From contig JAAQVN010000001.1 of assembly GCA_011754535.1 (NCBI GenBank), positions 2,480,001 to 2,544,000 of the forward strand: a stretch of 64,000 nt of DNA. Direction: 5' to 3'. This stretch comes from Enterobacter asburiae (GTDB lineage: Bacteria; Pseudomonadota; Gammaproteobacteria; Enterobacterales; Enterobacteriaceae). The notes under the pieces were generated by a model. It made no database searches, was not told where the DNA came from, and saw nothing but the letters and a program-made list of their open reading frames with translations. Shown here piece after piece: positions 52,449-62,173 of this stretch. Each line of letters begins with the position of its first letter. The stretch's first letter is position 1. The position numbers were made by a program, and so were the translations under genes.

Positions 52449-53834
52449 ATGTCGCAACAAAGTGAAAAGAATAATCAGCATCTATTGAGTAACTGGAAAC
52501 CTGAAAACGCGCAATTTTGGGAGAATAAAGGAAAACATATCGCACGAAGAAACCTATGGATTTCTGTGGCTTGTCTGCTCCTTGCGTTTTGCGTGTGGAT
52601 GCTATTTAGCGCCGTTGCGGTCAACCTCAATAAAGTCGGATTTAATTTCTCCACCGATGAGCTTTTTATGCTAACGGCATTACCTTCGCTCTCCGGCGCG
52701 ATATTACGCGTCCCCTACTCGTTTATGGTGCCAATATTTGGCGGACGTTACTGGACGGTATTGAGTACCGTTATCCTGATTATTCCCTGCGTCTGGCTGG
52801 GGATTGCCGTTCAAAATACGGCCACCCCGTACTGGGTTTTTATCATCATCGCGCTGCTCTGCGGTTTTGCCGGAGCCAACTTCGCATCCAGCATGGGTAA
52901 CATCAGCTTCTTCTTCCCGAAAGCCAGACAGGGCAGCGCGCTGGGCATCAACGGCGGGCTGGGCAACCTGGGCGTCAGCGTGATGCAGCTGGTGGCGCCC
53001 TTGGTGATTTTCCTGCCGATGTTTACCTTCCTCGGCGTGCACGGCGTGCCGCAGGAGGACGGCTCGACGATGTGGCTGGCCAATGCGGCCTGGATCTGGG
53101 TGCCGCTGCTGCTGCTGGCAACCCTTGCGGCATTTTTCGGCATGAACGATATTGCCAGTTCAAAAGCCTCCATCGCCAGCCAGCTGCCGGTGCTGAAGCG
53201 CTTTCACCTCTGGCTGCTAAGCCTGCTCTATCTGGCGACCTTCGGCTCCTTTATCGGCTTCTCGGCGGGCTTTGCCATGCTGTCAAAAACCCAGTTCCCG
53301 GACGTGAACATCCTGCACCTCGCCTTCTTTGGCCCACTTATCGGCGCGCTGGCGCGTTCAGCGGGCGGGATGATCTCTGACAAACTGGGCGGCGTGCGGG
53401 TCACGCTGATTAACTTCGTCTTTATGGCCCTCTTTAGCGCCCTGATCTTCCTGACCCTGCCCGGCTCTGGCTCCGGCAGCTTTGTCGCCTTCTATCTGGT
53501 GTTTATGGGCCTGTTCCTTACCGCCGGGCTGGGCAGCGGTTCGACCTTCCAGATGATCGCGATTATCTTCCGCCAAATCACCCTCGACCGCGTCAAAAAG
53601 CAGGGCGGCACGGACGAGCAGGCGCAGCACGAAGCGGTGACGGAGACCGCCGCCGCGCTGGGCTTTATCTCCGCCATCGGCGCCGTTGGCGGGTTCTTTA
53701 TTCCCAAAGCCTTTGGCACCTCGCTGGCGATGACCGGGTCACCGGTCGGTGCCATGAAGGTCTTCCTCGCGTTTTACATCGTCTGCGTGCTTGTCACCTG
53801 GCTGGTGTACGGCCGCAAATCCTCACAAAAATAA
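52449..53834 (+). CDS. narU: Nitrate/nitrite transporter NarU
   Basis: Inner-membrane nitrate/nitrite transporter of the NarK/NNP group, 461 residues. It matches E. coli NarU along its length (KPENAQFWENKGKHIARRNLWISV). The nitrate signatures GFAGANFASSMGNISFFFPKARQG and GLGSGSTFQMIAIIFRQIT are both complete. The ATG at 52449 equals the E. coli start. It leads the narU-narZYWV cluster. A 67-bp gap to narZ carries a hairpin (GCCGGAG/CTCCGGC, 53849-53875). Confidence 0.95.
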   Translation: MSQQSEKNNQHLLSNWKPENAQFWENKGKHIARRNLWISVACLLLAFCVWMLFSAVAVNLNKVGFNFSTDELFMLTALPSLSGAILRVPYSFMVPIFGGRYWTVLSTVILIIPCVWLGIAVQNTATPYWVFIIIALLCGFAGANFASSMGNISFFFPKARQGSALGINGGLGNLGVSVMQLVAPLVIFLPMFTFLGVHGVPQEDGSTMWLANAAWIWVPLLLLATLAAFFGMNDIASSKASIASQLPVLKRFHLWLLSLLYLATFGSFIGFSAGFAMLSKTQFPDVNILHLAFFGPLIGALARSAGGMISDKLGGVRVTLINFVFMALFSALIFLTLPGSGSGSFVAFYLVFMGLFLTAGLGSGSTFQMIAIIFRQITLDRVKKQGGTDEQAQHEAVTETAAALGFISAIGAVGGFFIPKAFGTSLAMTGSPVGAMKVFLAFYIVCVLVTWLVYGRKSSQK

Positions 53835-53901
53835 AAATTACATCTTCGCCGGAGCGTGATGCAGCACTCTCCGGCCATGCTATCGAAGCAGGAGAAATGT
53901 C

Positions 53902-56900
53902 ATGAGCAAACTGCTGGACCGTTTCCGTTACTTCAAAACAAAAGGTGACAGTTTCGCCGATGGGCACGGGCAGGTGTATCACACCAACCGCGACTGGGAG
54001 GACAGCTACCGTCAGCGCTGGCAGTTCGACAAGATTGTCCGTTCCACCCACGGCGTGAACTGTACCGGCTCCTGCAGCTGGAAGATTTACGTCAAAAACG
54101 GCCTGGTGACCTGGGAAACCCAGCAGACCGATTACCCCCGCACCCGCCCTGACCTGCCCAACCACGAGCCGCGCGGCTGCCCGCGTGGCGCAAGCTACTC
54201 GTGGTATCTCTACAGCGCCAACCGTCTCAAATACCCGCTGGTGCGCCGCCGGCTGATTGAACTCTGGCGCGAGGCGCTGGCGCAGCATACCGATCCGGTG
54301 CTGGCCTGGGATGCCATTCAAAACGATCCGCAAAAGGCGCAGAGCTACAGGAAGGCGCGCGGTAAAGGCGGGTTTATCCGCTCGAACTGGAAAGAGCTAA
54401 ACCAGCTGATTGCCGCCGCCAACGTCTGGACCATCAAACACTACGGCCCGGATCGCGTGGCCGGTTTCTCGCCTATTCCGGCGATGTCGATGGTCTCCTA
54501 CGCCGCCGGTACGCGCTATCTCTCCCTGCTGGGCGGCACCTGCCTCAGCTTCTACGACTGGTACTGTGACCTGCCGCCTGCATCGCCGATGACCTGGGGC
54601 GAGCAGACCGACGTGCCGGAGTCCGCCGACTGGTACAACTCCAGCTACATCATCGCCTGGGGCTCGAACGTGCCGCAGACCCGTACCCCGGACGCCCACT
54701 TCTTCACCGAGGTGCGCTACAAGGGGACCAAGACCGTCGCCATTACGCCGGACTTCTCTGAAGTGGCTAAGCTGAGCGACCAGTGGCTTGCCCCTAAACA
54801 GGGCACCGACAGCGCCCTCGCTATGGCGATGGGCCACGTGATCCTCAAAGAGTTCCACCTCGATAACCCGAGCGATTACTTCCTTAACTACTGCCGCCGC
54901 TATACCGACATGCCGATGCTGGTCCTGCTGGATGAGCAGGCAGACGGTCGCGTGGTGCCGGGCCGCATGCTACGCGCCTCGGACCTTGTCGACGGGCTGG
55001 GGGAAACTAATAACCCAGAGTGGAAGACCGTCGCCTTCAATATTGCCGGGGATTTGGTGGTGCCAAACGGATCTATCGGTTTCCGCTGGGGAGAAAAAGG
55101 CAAATGGAACCTGGAATCACTTGCCGCAGGCCAGGAAACCGAACTGACGCTTTCGCTGCTCATTACCCACGATAGCGTTGCGGACGTTGCCTTCCCCTAC
55201 TTTGGCGGCAACGAAAACCCGCACTTCCGCAGCGTGAAGCAGGAGCCGGTGCTGACCCGCCGCGTGCCGAGCAAAACCCTGACGCTCGCCGACGGCAGCG
55301 AGAAGCGAGTGGTCAGCGTTTACGATCTGGTGCTGGCTAACTACGGTCTCGATCGCGGCCTGGAAGACAGTAACGCCGCAGAAGGCTATGACCAGATCAA
55401 AGCTTATACCCCCGCCTGGGGCGAGCAGATCACCGGCGTGCCCGCCTGGCTGATTGAAAAAATCGCTCGCGAGTTTGCCGACACGGCGCACAAAACGCAC
55501 GGTCGCTCAATGATCATCCTCGGTGCCGGGGTGAACCACTGGTACCACATGGACATGAACTACCGCGGGATGATCAACATGCTGGTCTTCTGCGGCTGCG
55601 TCGGGCAGAGCGGCGGCGGCTGGTCCCACTATGTGGGCCAGGAGAAACTGCGCCCGCAAACCGGCTGGCTGCCGCTGGCCTTCGCGCTGGACTGGAACCG
55701 CCCGCCGCGCCAGATGAACAGCACCTCCTTCTTCTACAACCATGCCAGCCAGTGGCGCTATGAGAAGCTGACCGCGCAGGAACTGCTCTCCCCGCTGGCA
55801 GATACGTCGAAATTCACCGGACACTTGATCGACTTCAACGTCCGCGCCGAGCGCATGGGCTGGCTGCCGTCAGCGCCGCAACTCAGCCTGAATCCGCTGC
55901 ACATAAAAGCCCGCGCGGACGCGGCGGGCATGACGCCGCAGGAGTACACCGTTCAGGCGTTAAAATCCGGCGATATCCGCTTCGCCTGCGAGCAGCCGGA
56001 CAACGGTAAGAACCATCCACGCAACCTGTTCGTCTGGCGCTCTAACCTGCTCGGCTCGTCCGGGAAAGGCCACGAGTACATGCTGAAATACCTGCTCGGC
56101 ACCGAGAGCGGCATTCAGGGCGAGGATTTAGGCTCAACGGACGACGTGAAGCCTGAGGAAGTGGAGTGGCAAACCGCCGCCATCGAGGGCAAGCTGGACC
56201 TGCTGGTAACGCTCGACTTCCGTATGTCCAGCACCTGCCTGTTCTCGGATATCGTTCTGCCGACCGCCACCTGGTATGAAAAAGACGATATGAATACCTC
56301 GGACATGCACCCGTTTATTCACCCGCTCTCGGCCGCCGTCGACCCGGCGTGGGAATCGCGCAGCGACTGGGAGATCTACAAAGGCATCGCCAAAGTTTTC
56401 TCCGAGGTCTGCGTCGGCCACCTGGGCACTGAAACTGACGTGGTGTTGCAGCCGTTACAGCACGACTCCCCGGCGGAACTGTCGCAGCCGTTTGATATTC
56501 AGGACTGGCGCAAAGGGGAATGCGATCTGATCCCCGGTAAAACGGCTCCGAACATCGCCGTGGTCGAACGTAACTACCCGGAAACCTGGGAGCGCTTCAC
56601 CTCCCTCGGCCCGCTGATGGACACGCTCGGCAACGGCGGAAAAGGCATATCGTGGAACACCCAGAACGAGGTGGATTTCCTCGGCAAGCTCAACTACGTC
56701 AAGCTCGACGGCCCGGCGAAAGGCCGACCGCGTATTGAAACCGCCATTGATGCCTCCGAGGTGATCCTCGCCCTCGCGCCGGAAACCAACGGCCAGGTGG
56801 CGGTGAAGGCCTGGGAAGCGCTCGGGGAACTGACCGGGCGCGATCACACCCACCTGGCGCTGAATAAGGAAGACGAGAAGATCCGCTTCCGCGATATCCA

Positions 56901-57642
56901 GGCGCAGCCGCGTAAAATCATCTCCAGCCCGACCTGGTCCGGTCTGGAAAGCGAGCATGTCTCCTACAACGCGGGCTATACCAACGTCCACGAGCTGATC
57001 CCGTGGCGTACCCTCTCTGGTCGGCAGCAGCTGTATCAGGATCATCCCTGGATGCGCGCCTTCGGTGAGAGCCTGGTGGCCTATCGTCCACCGATTGACA
57101 CCCGCAGCGTCACCCATATGCGCGAGATCCCACCGAACGGCTTCCCGGAAAAAGCGCTCAACTTCCTGACGCCGCACCAGAAATGGGGCATTCACTCCAC
57201 CTACAGCGAAAACCTGCTGATGCAGACCCTGTCGCGCGGCGGCCCCATCGTCTGGATCAGCGAAACCGACGCGCGCGAGCTGGGCATTGAGGACAACGAC
57301 TGGATCGAAGCCTTCAACGCCAACGGCGCCCTCACCGCCCGCGCGGTAGTCAGCCAGCGCGTGCCGCCGGGTATGACCATGATGTACCACGCCCAGGAGC
57401 GCATCCTGAACATTCCGGGGTCAGAAGTGACCGGACGGCGCGGCGGGATCCACAACTCGGTGACGCGCGTCTGCCCGAAACCGACGCACATGATCGGCGG
57501 CTATGCCCAGCTGGCGTACAGCTTTAACTATTACGGCACCGTCGGCTCCAACCGCGACGAGTTCATCATGATCCGCAAAATGAAAAACATTAACTGGCTG
57601 GACGGCGAAGGTCGGGATCAGGTACAGGAGGCGAAAAAATGA
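53902..57642 (+). CDS. narZ: Respiratory nitrate reductase Z alpha subunit NarZ
   Basis: Cytoplasm-facing molybdenum catalytic subunit that reduces nitrate to nitrite, 1246 residues. The FS0 cluster ligands His50, Cys54, Cys58 and Cys93 are seen in STHGVNCTGSCSW and PRGCPRG; the His ligand is a hallmark of this family. The remnant N-terminus lacks a functional Tat twin Arg. Adjacent narU marks it as the Z isoenzyme rather than NarG, whose locus has narK and narXL. It overlaps narY by ATGA. Confidence 0.96.
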   Translation: MSKLLDRFRYFKTKGDSFADGHGQVYHTNRDWEDSYRQRWQFDKIVRSTHGVNCTGSCSWKIYVKNGLVTWETQQTDYPRTRPDLPNHEPRGCPRGASYSWYLYSANRLKYPLVRRRLIELWREALAQHTDPVLAWDAIQNDPQKAQSYRKARGKGGFIRSNWKELNQLIAAANVWTIKHYGPDRVAGFSPIPAMSMVSYAAGTRYLSLLGGTCLSFYDWYCDLPPASPMTWGEQTDVPESADWYNSSYIIAWGSNVPQTRTPDAHFFTEVRYKGTKTVAITPDFSEVAKLSDQWLAPKQGTDSALAMAMGHVILKEFHLDNPSDYFLNYCRRYTDMPMLVLLDEQADGRVVPGRMLRASDLVDGLGETNNPEWKTVAFNIAGDLVVPNGSIGFRWGEKGKWNLESLAAGQETELTLSLLITHDSVADVAFPYFGGNENPHFRSVKQEPVLTRRVPSKTLTLADGSEKRVVSVYDLVLANYGLDRGLEDSNAAEGYDQIKAYTPAWGEQITGVPAWLIEKIAREFADTAHKTHGRSMIILGAGVNHWYHMDMNYRGMINMLVFCGCVGQSGGGWSHYVGQEKLRPQTGWLPLAFALDWNRPPRQMNSTSFFYNHASQWRYEKLTAQELLSPLADTSKFTGHLIDFNVRAERMGWLPSAPQLSLNPLHIKARADAAGMTPQEYTVQALKSGDIRFACEQPDNGKNHPRNLFVWRSNLLGSSGKGHEYMLKYLLGTESGIQGEDLGSTDDVKPEEVEWQTAAIEGKLDLLVTLDFRMSSTCLFSDIVLPTATWYEKDDMNTSDMHPFIHPLSAAVDPAWESRSDWEIYKGIAKVFSEVCVGHLGTETDVVLQPLQHDSPAELSQPFDIQDWRKGECDLIPGKTAPNIAVVERNYPETWERFTSLGPLMDTLGNGGKGISWNTQNEVDFLGKLNYVKLDGPAKGRPRIETAIDASEVILALAPETNGQVAVKAWEALGELTGRDHTHLALNKEDEKIRFRDIQAQPRKIISSPTWSGLESEHVSYNAGYTNVHELIPWRTLSGRQQLYQDHPWMRAFGESLVAYRPPIDTRSVTHMREIPPNGFPEKALNFLTPHQKWGIHSTYSENLLMQTLSRGGPIVWISETDARELGIEDNDWIEAFNANGALTARAVVSQRVPPGMTMMYHAQERILNIPGSEVTGRRGGIHNSVTRVCPKPTHMIGGYAQLAYSFNYYGTVGSNRDEFIMIRKMKNINWLDGEGRDQVQEAKK

Positions 57643-59183
57643 AGATACGCTCACAGGTTGGCATGGTTCTGAATCTCGATAAATGCATTGGCTGCCACAC
57701 CTGCTCGGTCACCTGCAAGAACGTCTGGACCGGGCGCGAAGGGATGGAGTATGCGTGGTTTAACAACGTCGAAACCAAACCGGGCATCGGCTACCCGAAA
57801 AACTGGGAAGATCAGGAGGAGTGGCAAGGGGGCTGGATCCGCGGCATACACGGCAAGCTGACGCCGCGCCTCGGCGGCAAAATGGGCGTGCTGTCGAAAA
57901 TTTTCGCCAACCCCGTCCTGCCGCAGATTGACGATTATTACGAACCCTTCACCTTTGACTATCAGGATCTGCACCGCGCGCCGGAAGGGGATCACCTCCC
58001 TACCGCTCGCCCGCGCTCGCTGATTGACGGCAAGCGGATGGACAAAATCGTCTGGGGCCCCAACTGGGAGGAGCTGCTGGGCGGCGAGTTTGAAAAACGC
58101 GCCCGCGACCGCAACTTCCAGAAGATCCAGAAGGAGATGTACGGCCAGTTCGAAAACACCTTCATGATGTACCTGCCGCGCCTGTGCGAGCACTGTCTGA
58201 ACCCGAGCTGCGTCGCCACCTGCCCGAGCGGCGCAATTTACAAGCGCGAAGAGGACGGCATCGTGCTGATCGACCAGGACAAATGCCGCGGCTGGCGCCT
58301 GTGCATCAGCGGCTGTCCGTACAAGAAAATCTACTTCAACTGGAAGAGCGGCAAGTCAGAAAAATGCATCTTCTGCTACCCGCGCATTGAGTCCGGCCAG
58401 CCGACCGTCTGCTCGGAAACCTGCGTCGGGCGCATCCGCTATCTCGGCGTGCTGTTGTACGACGCGGACCGCATTGAAGAGGCGGCAAGCACCGAGCATG
58501 AAACCGATCTGTACGAGCGCCAGTGCGACGTATTCCTCAACCCGAACGATCCGGCAGTGATTGAGGAAGCGCTGAAGCAGGGTATTCCGCAGAACGTGAT
58601 TGACGCCGCCCAGCGTTCGCCGGTCTACAAAATGGCGATGGACTGGAAGCTCGCCCTGCCGCTGCACCCGGAATACCGCACCCTGCCGATGGTCTGGTAC
58701 GTGCCGCCGCTGTCGCCGATTCAGTCCTACGCGGACGCCGGCGGCCTGCCGCAGAGTGACGGCGTCCTGCCTGCCGTGGAAAGCCTGCGTATTCCAGTGC
58801 AGTACCTGGCAAACATGCTCAGCGCGGGCGATACCGGCCCGGTGCTGCGCGCCCTGAAGCGCATGATGGCGATGCGTCACTACAAACGCTCCCAGACCGT
58901 GGAAGGCGTAACCGATACCCGCGCCATCGAAGAGGTCGGCCTGACCGAAGCGCAGGTTGAGGAGATGTACCGCTATCTGGCCATCGCCAACTACGAAGAC
59001 CGCTTCGTGATCCCGACCAGCCACCGCGAAATGGCGCGCGACGCCTTCCCGGAGAAAAACGGCTGCGGCTTCACCTTTGGCGACGGCTGCCACGGCTCCG
59101 ACACCAAATTCAACCTCTTCAACAGCAGTCGCATCGACGCGATCAACATCACCGAGGTGCGCGAACACGGGGAGCGAGAATAA
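57639..59183 (+). CDS. narY: Respiratory nitrate reductase Z beta subunit NarY
   Basis: Iron-sulfur electron-transfer subunit, 514 residues. Four Cys groups are visible: CIGCHTCSVTC, CEHCLNPSCVATC, CRGWRLCISGC (with Trp replacing one Cys, giving the [3Fe-4S] cluster of this family) and CIFCYPRIESGQPTVC. It passes electrons from the NarV haems to NarZ. Coupled to both neighbours by overlaps (ATGA, TAATG). Confidence 0.97.
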   Translation: MKIRSQVGMVLNLDKCIGCHTCSVTCKNVWTGREGMEYAWFNNVETKPGIGYPKNWEDQEEWQGGWIRGIHGKLTPRLGGKMGVLSKIFANPVLPQIDDYYEPFTFDYQDLHRAPEGDHLPTARPRSLIDGKRMDKIVWGPNWEELLGGEFEKRARDRNFQKIQKEMYGQFENTFMMYLPRLCEHCLNPSCVATCPSGAIYKREEDGIVLIDQDKCRGWRLCISGCPYKKIYFNWKSGKSEKCIFCYPRIESGQPTVCSETCVGRIRYLGVLLYDADRIEEAASTEHETDLYERQCDVFLNPNDPAVIEEALKQGIPQNVIDAAQRSPVYKMAMDWKLALPLHPEYRTLPMVWYVPPLSPIQSYADAGGLPQSDGVLPAVESLRIPVQYLANMLSAGDTGPVLRALKRMMAMRHYKRSQTVEGVTDTRAIEEVGLTEAQVEEMYRYLAIANYEDRFVIPTSHREMARDAFPEKNGCGFTFGDGCHGSDTKFNLFNSSRIDAINITEVREHGERE

Positions 59184-59878
59184 TGCAGATCCTTAAAATC
59201 ATCGCGCTGCTGATTGAGTATCCCGATGAGCTGCTGTGGGAAAACCGCGATGAGGCGCTTTCCCTGGTTGAGCAGGACGCGCCCATGCTGCTGCCGTTTG
59301 CGCAGCAGCACCTGAGCGCCCCGCTGCTGGATAAGCAGGCCGAATGGTGTGAAGTGTTTGAACGCGGGCGCGCAACGTCTCTGCTGCTGTTCGAGCACGT
59401 TCACGCCGAGTCTCGCGATCGCGGTCAGGCGATGGTCGACCTGATGGGGCAGTATGAGAAAGCCGGGCTACAGCTCGACTGCCGCGAATTGCCGGACTAT
59501 CTGCCGCTCTACCTGGAGTACCTCAGCATCGTTACTGATGAAGAGGCGCGCGAAGGATTGCAGAACGTCGCGCCGATCCTGGCGCTGATTGGCGGCCGCC
59601 TGAAGCAGCGCGGCGTGGCGCACTATCAGCTGTTTGATGCCCTGCTGACGCTTGCGGGCACGCGGCTCTCCAGCGACAGCGTGGCGAAACAGGTATCCGG
59701 TGAAAAACGGGATGATACCCGCCAGGCGCTGGACGCCGTGTGGGAAGAGGAACAGGTGAAGTTTATCGAAGACAACGCTACATCGTGCGACAGCTCGCCG
59801 ATGCAGCAATATCAACGACGCTTTAGCCAGGACGTCGCGCCGCAGTACGTGGACGTCAGCGCCGGAGGCCCAAAATGA
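59183..59878 (+). CDS. narW: Nitrate reductase Z assembly chaperone NarW
   Basis: 231-residue NarJ-type cytoplasmic chaperone needed to insert the molybdenum cofactor into NarZ; it is not part of the final complex. The helical, acidic sequence with [11 protein letters not shown] (about 105-115) is the family signature. Length equals E. coli NarW. Overlaps narV by four bases. Confidence 0.94.
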   Translation: MQILKIIALLIEYPDELLWENRDEALSLVEQDAPMLLPFAQQHLSAPLLDKQAEWCEVFERGRATSLLLFEHVHAESRDRGQAMVDLMGQYEKAGLQLDCRELPDYLPLYLEYLSIVTDEEAREGLQNVAPILALIGGRLKQRGVAHYQLFDALLTLAGTRLSSDSVAKQVSGEKRDDTRQALDAVWEEEQVKFIEDNATSCDSSPMQQYQRRFSQDVAPQYVDVSAGGPK

Positions 59879-60555
59879 TCCATTACCTGAACGTGTTTTT
59901 CTATGACATTTACCCCTACATCTGCGCCACCGTGTTTTTCCTCGGCAGCTGGCTGCGCTACGACTACGGGCAGTACACCTGGCGCGCCTCGTCAAGCCAG
60001 ATGCTCAGCAAGCGCGGTATGAACTGGGCCTCTAACCTGTTTCATATCGGGATTCTGGGGATCTTCTTCGGGCACCTGTTCGGCATGTTAACCCCGCACT
60101 GGATGTACGCCTGGTTTTTACCCGTCGCGGTTAAGCAACAGCTAGCCATGATTGCGGGCGGAATTTGCGGCGTGCTGACGCTGATTGGCGGGTCAATGCT
60201 GCTTTACCGCCGCCTGTTCAACCAGCGGGTGCGCGCCACGTCCACCACGCCGGATATCATTATCATGAGTATTTTGCTGATCCAGTGCATCCTCGGGCTT
60301 TCAACCATTCCTTTCTCCGCCCAGTACCCTGACGGAAGCGAGATGATGAAGCTGGTCGGCTGGGCGCAGGGGATCGTGACGTTTAAGGGGGGCTCATCGG
60401 AGATGCTGAGCGGCGTTGCGCCGATCTTCCGCGTTCATCTGGTGCTGGGGATGACGATCTTCCTTATCTTCCCGTTCACCCGCCTGGTGCACGTGTGGAG
60501 CGCGCCGTTTGAGTACTTTACCCGGCGGTATCAGGTGGTGAGATCGCGCCGTTGA
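59875..60555 (+). CDS. narV: Respiratory nitrate reductase Z gamma subunit NarV
   Basis: Membrane cytochrome b subunit that oxidises quinol, 226 residues as in E. coli, with five predicted spans. Haem-ligand His residues are in [17 protein letters not shown] and in the late RVHLVLG and RLVHVW segments. Last gene of the nar cluster; REP palindromes follow. Confidence 0.96.
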   Translation: MIHYLNVFFYDIYPYICATVFFLGSWLRYDYGQYTWRASSSQMLSKRGMNWASNLFHIGILGIFFGHLFGMLTPHWMYAWFLPVAVKQQLAMIAGGICGVLTLIGGSMLLYRRLFNQRVRATSTTPDIIIMSILLIQCILGLSTIPFSAQYPDGSEMMKLVGWAQGIVTFKGGSSEMLSGVAPIFRVHLVLGMTIFLIFPFTRLVHVWSAPFEYFTRRYQVVRSRR

Positions 60556-60559
60556 TTTT

Positions 60560-60636
60560 GTCGGGTGGCGGCTTCGCCTTACCCGACCTGCGTTCAAGCT
60601 AGTGTAGGCCCGGGAAGGCGATGCCGCTACCGGGCG
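60560..60636. repeat. Pair of REP palindromes (BIME-like)
   Basis: First unit GTCGGGTGGCGGCTTCGCC..ACCCGAC at 60560-60587; second unit at 60604-60636 with GCCCGG/CCGGGC arms around GGCGATGCC. They fill the gap between converging narV and the DASS gene and probably stabilise both 3' ends. Confidence 0.75.
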
Positions 60637-60637
60637 A

Positions 60638-62077
60638 TTAAAACTGCAGCATCCCGTGCTGCATGAGGAATCCCCACCAGGGAATGCCGAGGAACATGTG
60701 GACTAAAAACGTGCACAGCGCCACGATCGTGCCGATTGTCCACCATGACTTAATGTCATTGTACCCCGAGGCGAAGATAATAGGTCCTGCTGCGCCACCA
60801 TAGTGCGTGATACATCCGCCGTAGGAATTGGAAAACAGAATAGCAAGCGCCAGCAGAACAGGCGCCGTTCCGGTGACCAGACCTACGGTGGCAAACACCG
60901 GCACCATGGCCGCAACGTATGCCCCGCCGGAGGCAAAGAAATAGCGAACCAGCACGCTGAGAAACACGATAATCACGATAGTCATATTACCGGCGCTGAG
61001 AAAATCCAGATGCGCAGACAGGAAATCCGCCAGCCAGCGGAAAAATCCCTCCTTGCTCAGGGTGGCGCTCAGACCGATGATACCCCCGTACCACATCAGG
61101 GTATTCCAGCCGCCTTTATTTTTTTGAACATCACTCCAGCCAATAATATTAAACAGCAGCGCCGCCCCCATCGCGATAATAGCGACGGCGGATTCAGTGA
61201 GTCCAAGATGACGTGAGAAGATCCAGCCCAATAAAGCGGCGATAAAAATAACCACCAGTCCCTTCTCTTTAAGGCTCATTGCCCCAAGACTTTCCAGCCC
61301 GCTGGTCGCAATCGCGACATTATCAATATGCTTAATTTCCGGCGAGGCTACTCGGTAGCAAATATAGGGAATGATACACAGCATCAATAACCCCAGCGGG
61401 GCACCCGCCAGCATCCAGCCGATCCAGCTAATATGAATATGGAAAATATCTGAAATGAGCTGAAGCGCTAACGCGTTTCCGGCAAAGCCCGTTAAAAACA
61501 TATAACTGGTCGTTTTAGTGACCATATAGACATTAACCATTAAATAACGGCCAGCCTTGCACGGTGTCTCTTTTGGCGTTGACCCCAGAACGGTCGCGAT
61601 ACTGTTAATAATCGGAAAAACCACCCCACCTGCCCGCGCGGTATTGGAGGGCGTGGCGGGTGCCAGCACCAGGTCCAGTAAGGCGGTAACATACCCCAGC
61701 CTTAGCGTCGTACTGCCAAATTTGAGGATGAACCAGTAAGCAAGCCGCTTTCCCAGGCCGGTCGTAACGAACGCCGCGCTAAGCGTAAAGGCGCTGAACA
61801 CCAGCCAGGTTGTGCCTGAGGCGTATCCGCTCAGCACATCCATTGATTTGACAGGTGAATCCGGGAATTTTGTCACGGTAAAACAGGTTAACGCGACCGC
61901 AACGAGCATGATGACGGGTTCGGGATACGGTTTAATGACCAGGCCAACGATAGCGGACAAATATATTCCTGCCAGTATCCACGCCTCTTTAGTTAATCCA
62001 TCAGGCGGAGGGATAAATATTGATAATAATATTATTACGGCAAGTAAAATTGTTTTTAAAATATTGGACTTAAGCAT
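60638..62077 (-). CDS. DASS-family di/tricarboxylate:anion transporter
   Basis: 479-residue inner-membrane transporter of the SLC13/DASS (CitT/TtdT/YbhI) family, 12 or more predicted spans. The family motifs APATPSNTARAGGVVFPI (first SNT signature, about 138-155) and SNSYGGCITHYGGAAGPI (second) are visible. An aconitase-B-like gene lies upstream on the same strand, so a tricarboxylate such as citrate, aconitate or tricarballylate is a plausible substrate. The 96-bp gap between them holds a GCAGAGG/CCTCTGC hairpin (62109-62138). Confidence 0.9.
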   Translation of the reverse strand: MLKSNILKTILLAVIILLSIFIPPPDGLTKEAWILAGIYLSAIVGLVIKPYPEPVIMLVAVALTCFTVTKFPDSPVKSMDVLSGYASGTTWLVFSAFTLSAAFVTTGLGKRLAYWFILKFGSTTLRLGYVTALLDLVLAPATPSNTARAGGVVFPIINSIATVLGSTPKETPCKAGRYLMVNVYMVTKTTSYMFLTGFAGNALALQLISDIFHIHISWIGWMLAGAPLGLLMLCIIPYICYRVASPEIKHIDNVAIATSGLESLGAMSLKEKGLVVIFIAALLGWIFSRHLGLTESAVAIIAMGAALLFNIIGWSDVQKNKGGWNTLMWYGGIIGLSATLSKEGFFRWLADFLSAHLDFLSAGNMTIVIIVFLSVLVRYFFASGGAYVAAMVPVFATVGLVTGTAPVLLALAILFSNSYGGCITHYGGAAGPIIFASGYNDIKSWWTIGTIVALCTFLVHMFLGIPWWGFLMQHGMLQF

Positions 62078-62173
62078 ATCTCACCCATGAGAAAAGGGTC
62101 CCTGAATAGCAGAGGATTCTCCTGGGAGACGCCTCTGCCGGATAAATACATTTTCTAAATAAATAATAAGAAA

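Noticed and set aside
56455..57390. 311-residue minus-strand open frame
   Set aside because: Antisense to narZ and without recognisable domains.
53902..60555. narGHJI instead of narZYWV
   Set aside because: narU directly upstream and the fdn-yddG-smvA neighbourhood mark the Z locus; narK and narXL are absent. Sequence alone does not separate the two fully.
60560..60636. Possible CRISPR repeats
   Set aside because: Only two palindromic units, with no regular spacers; the form is REP/BIME.
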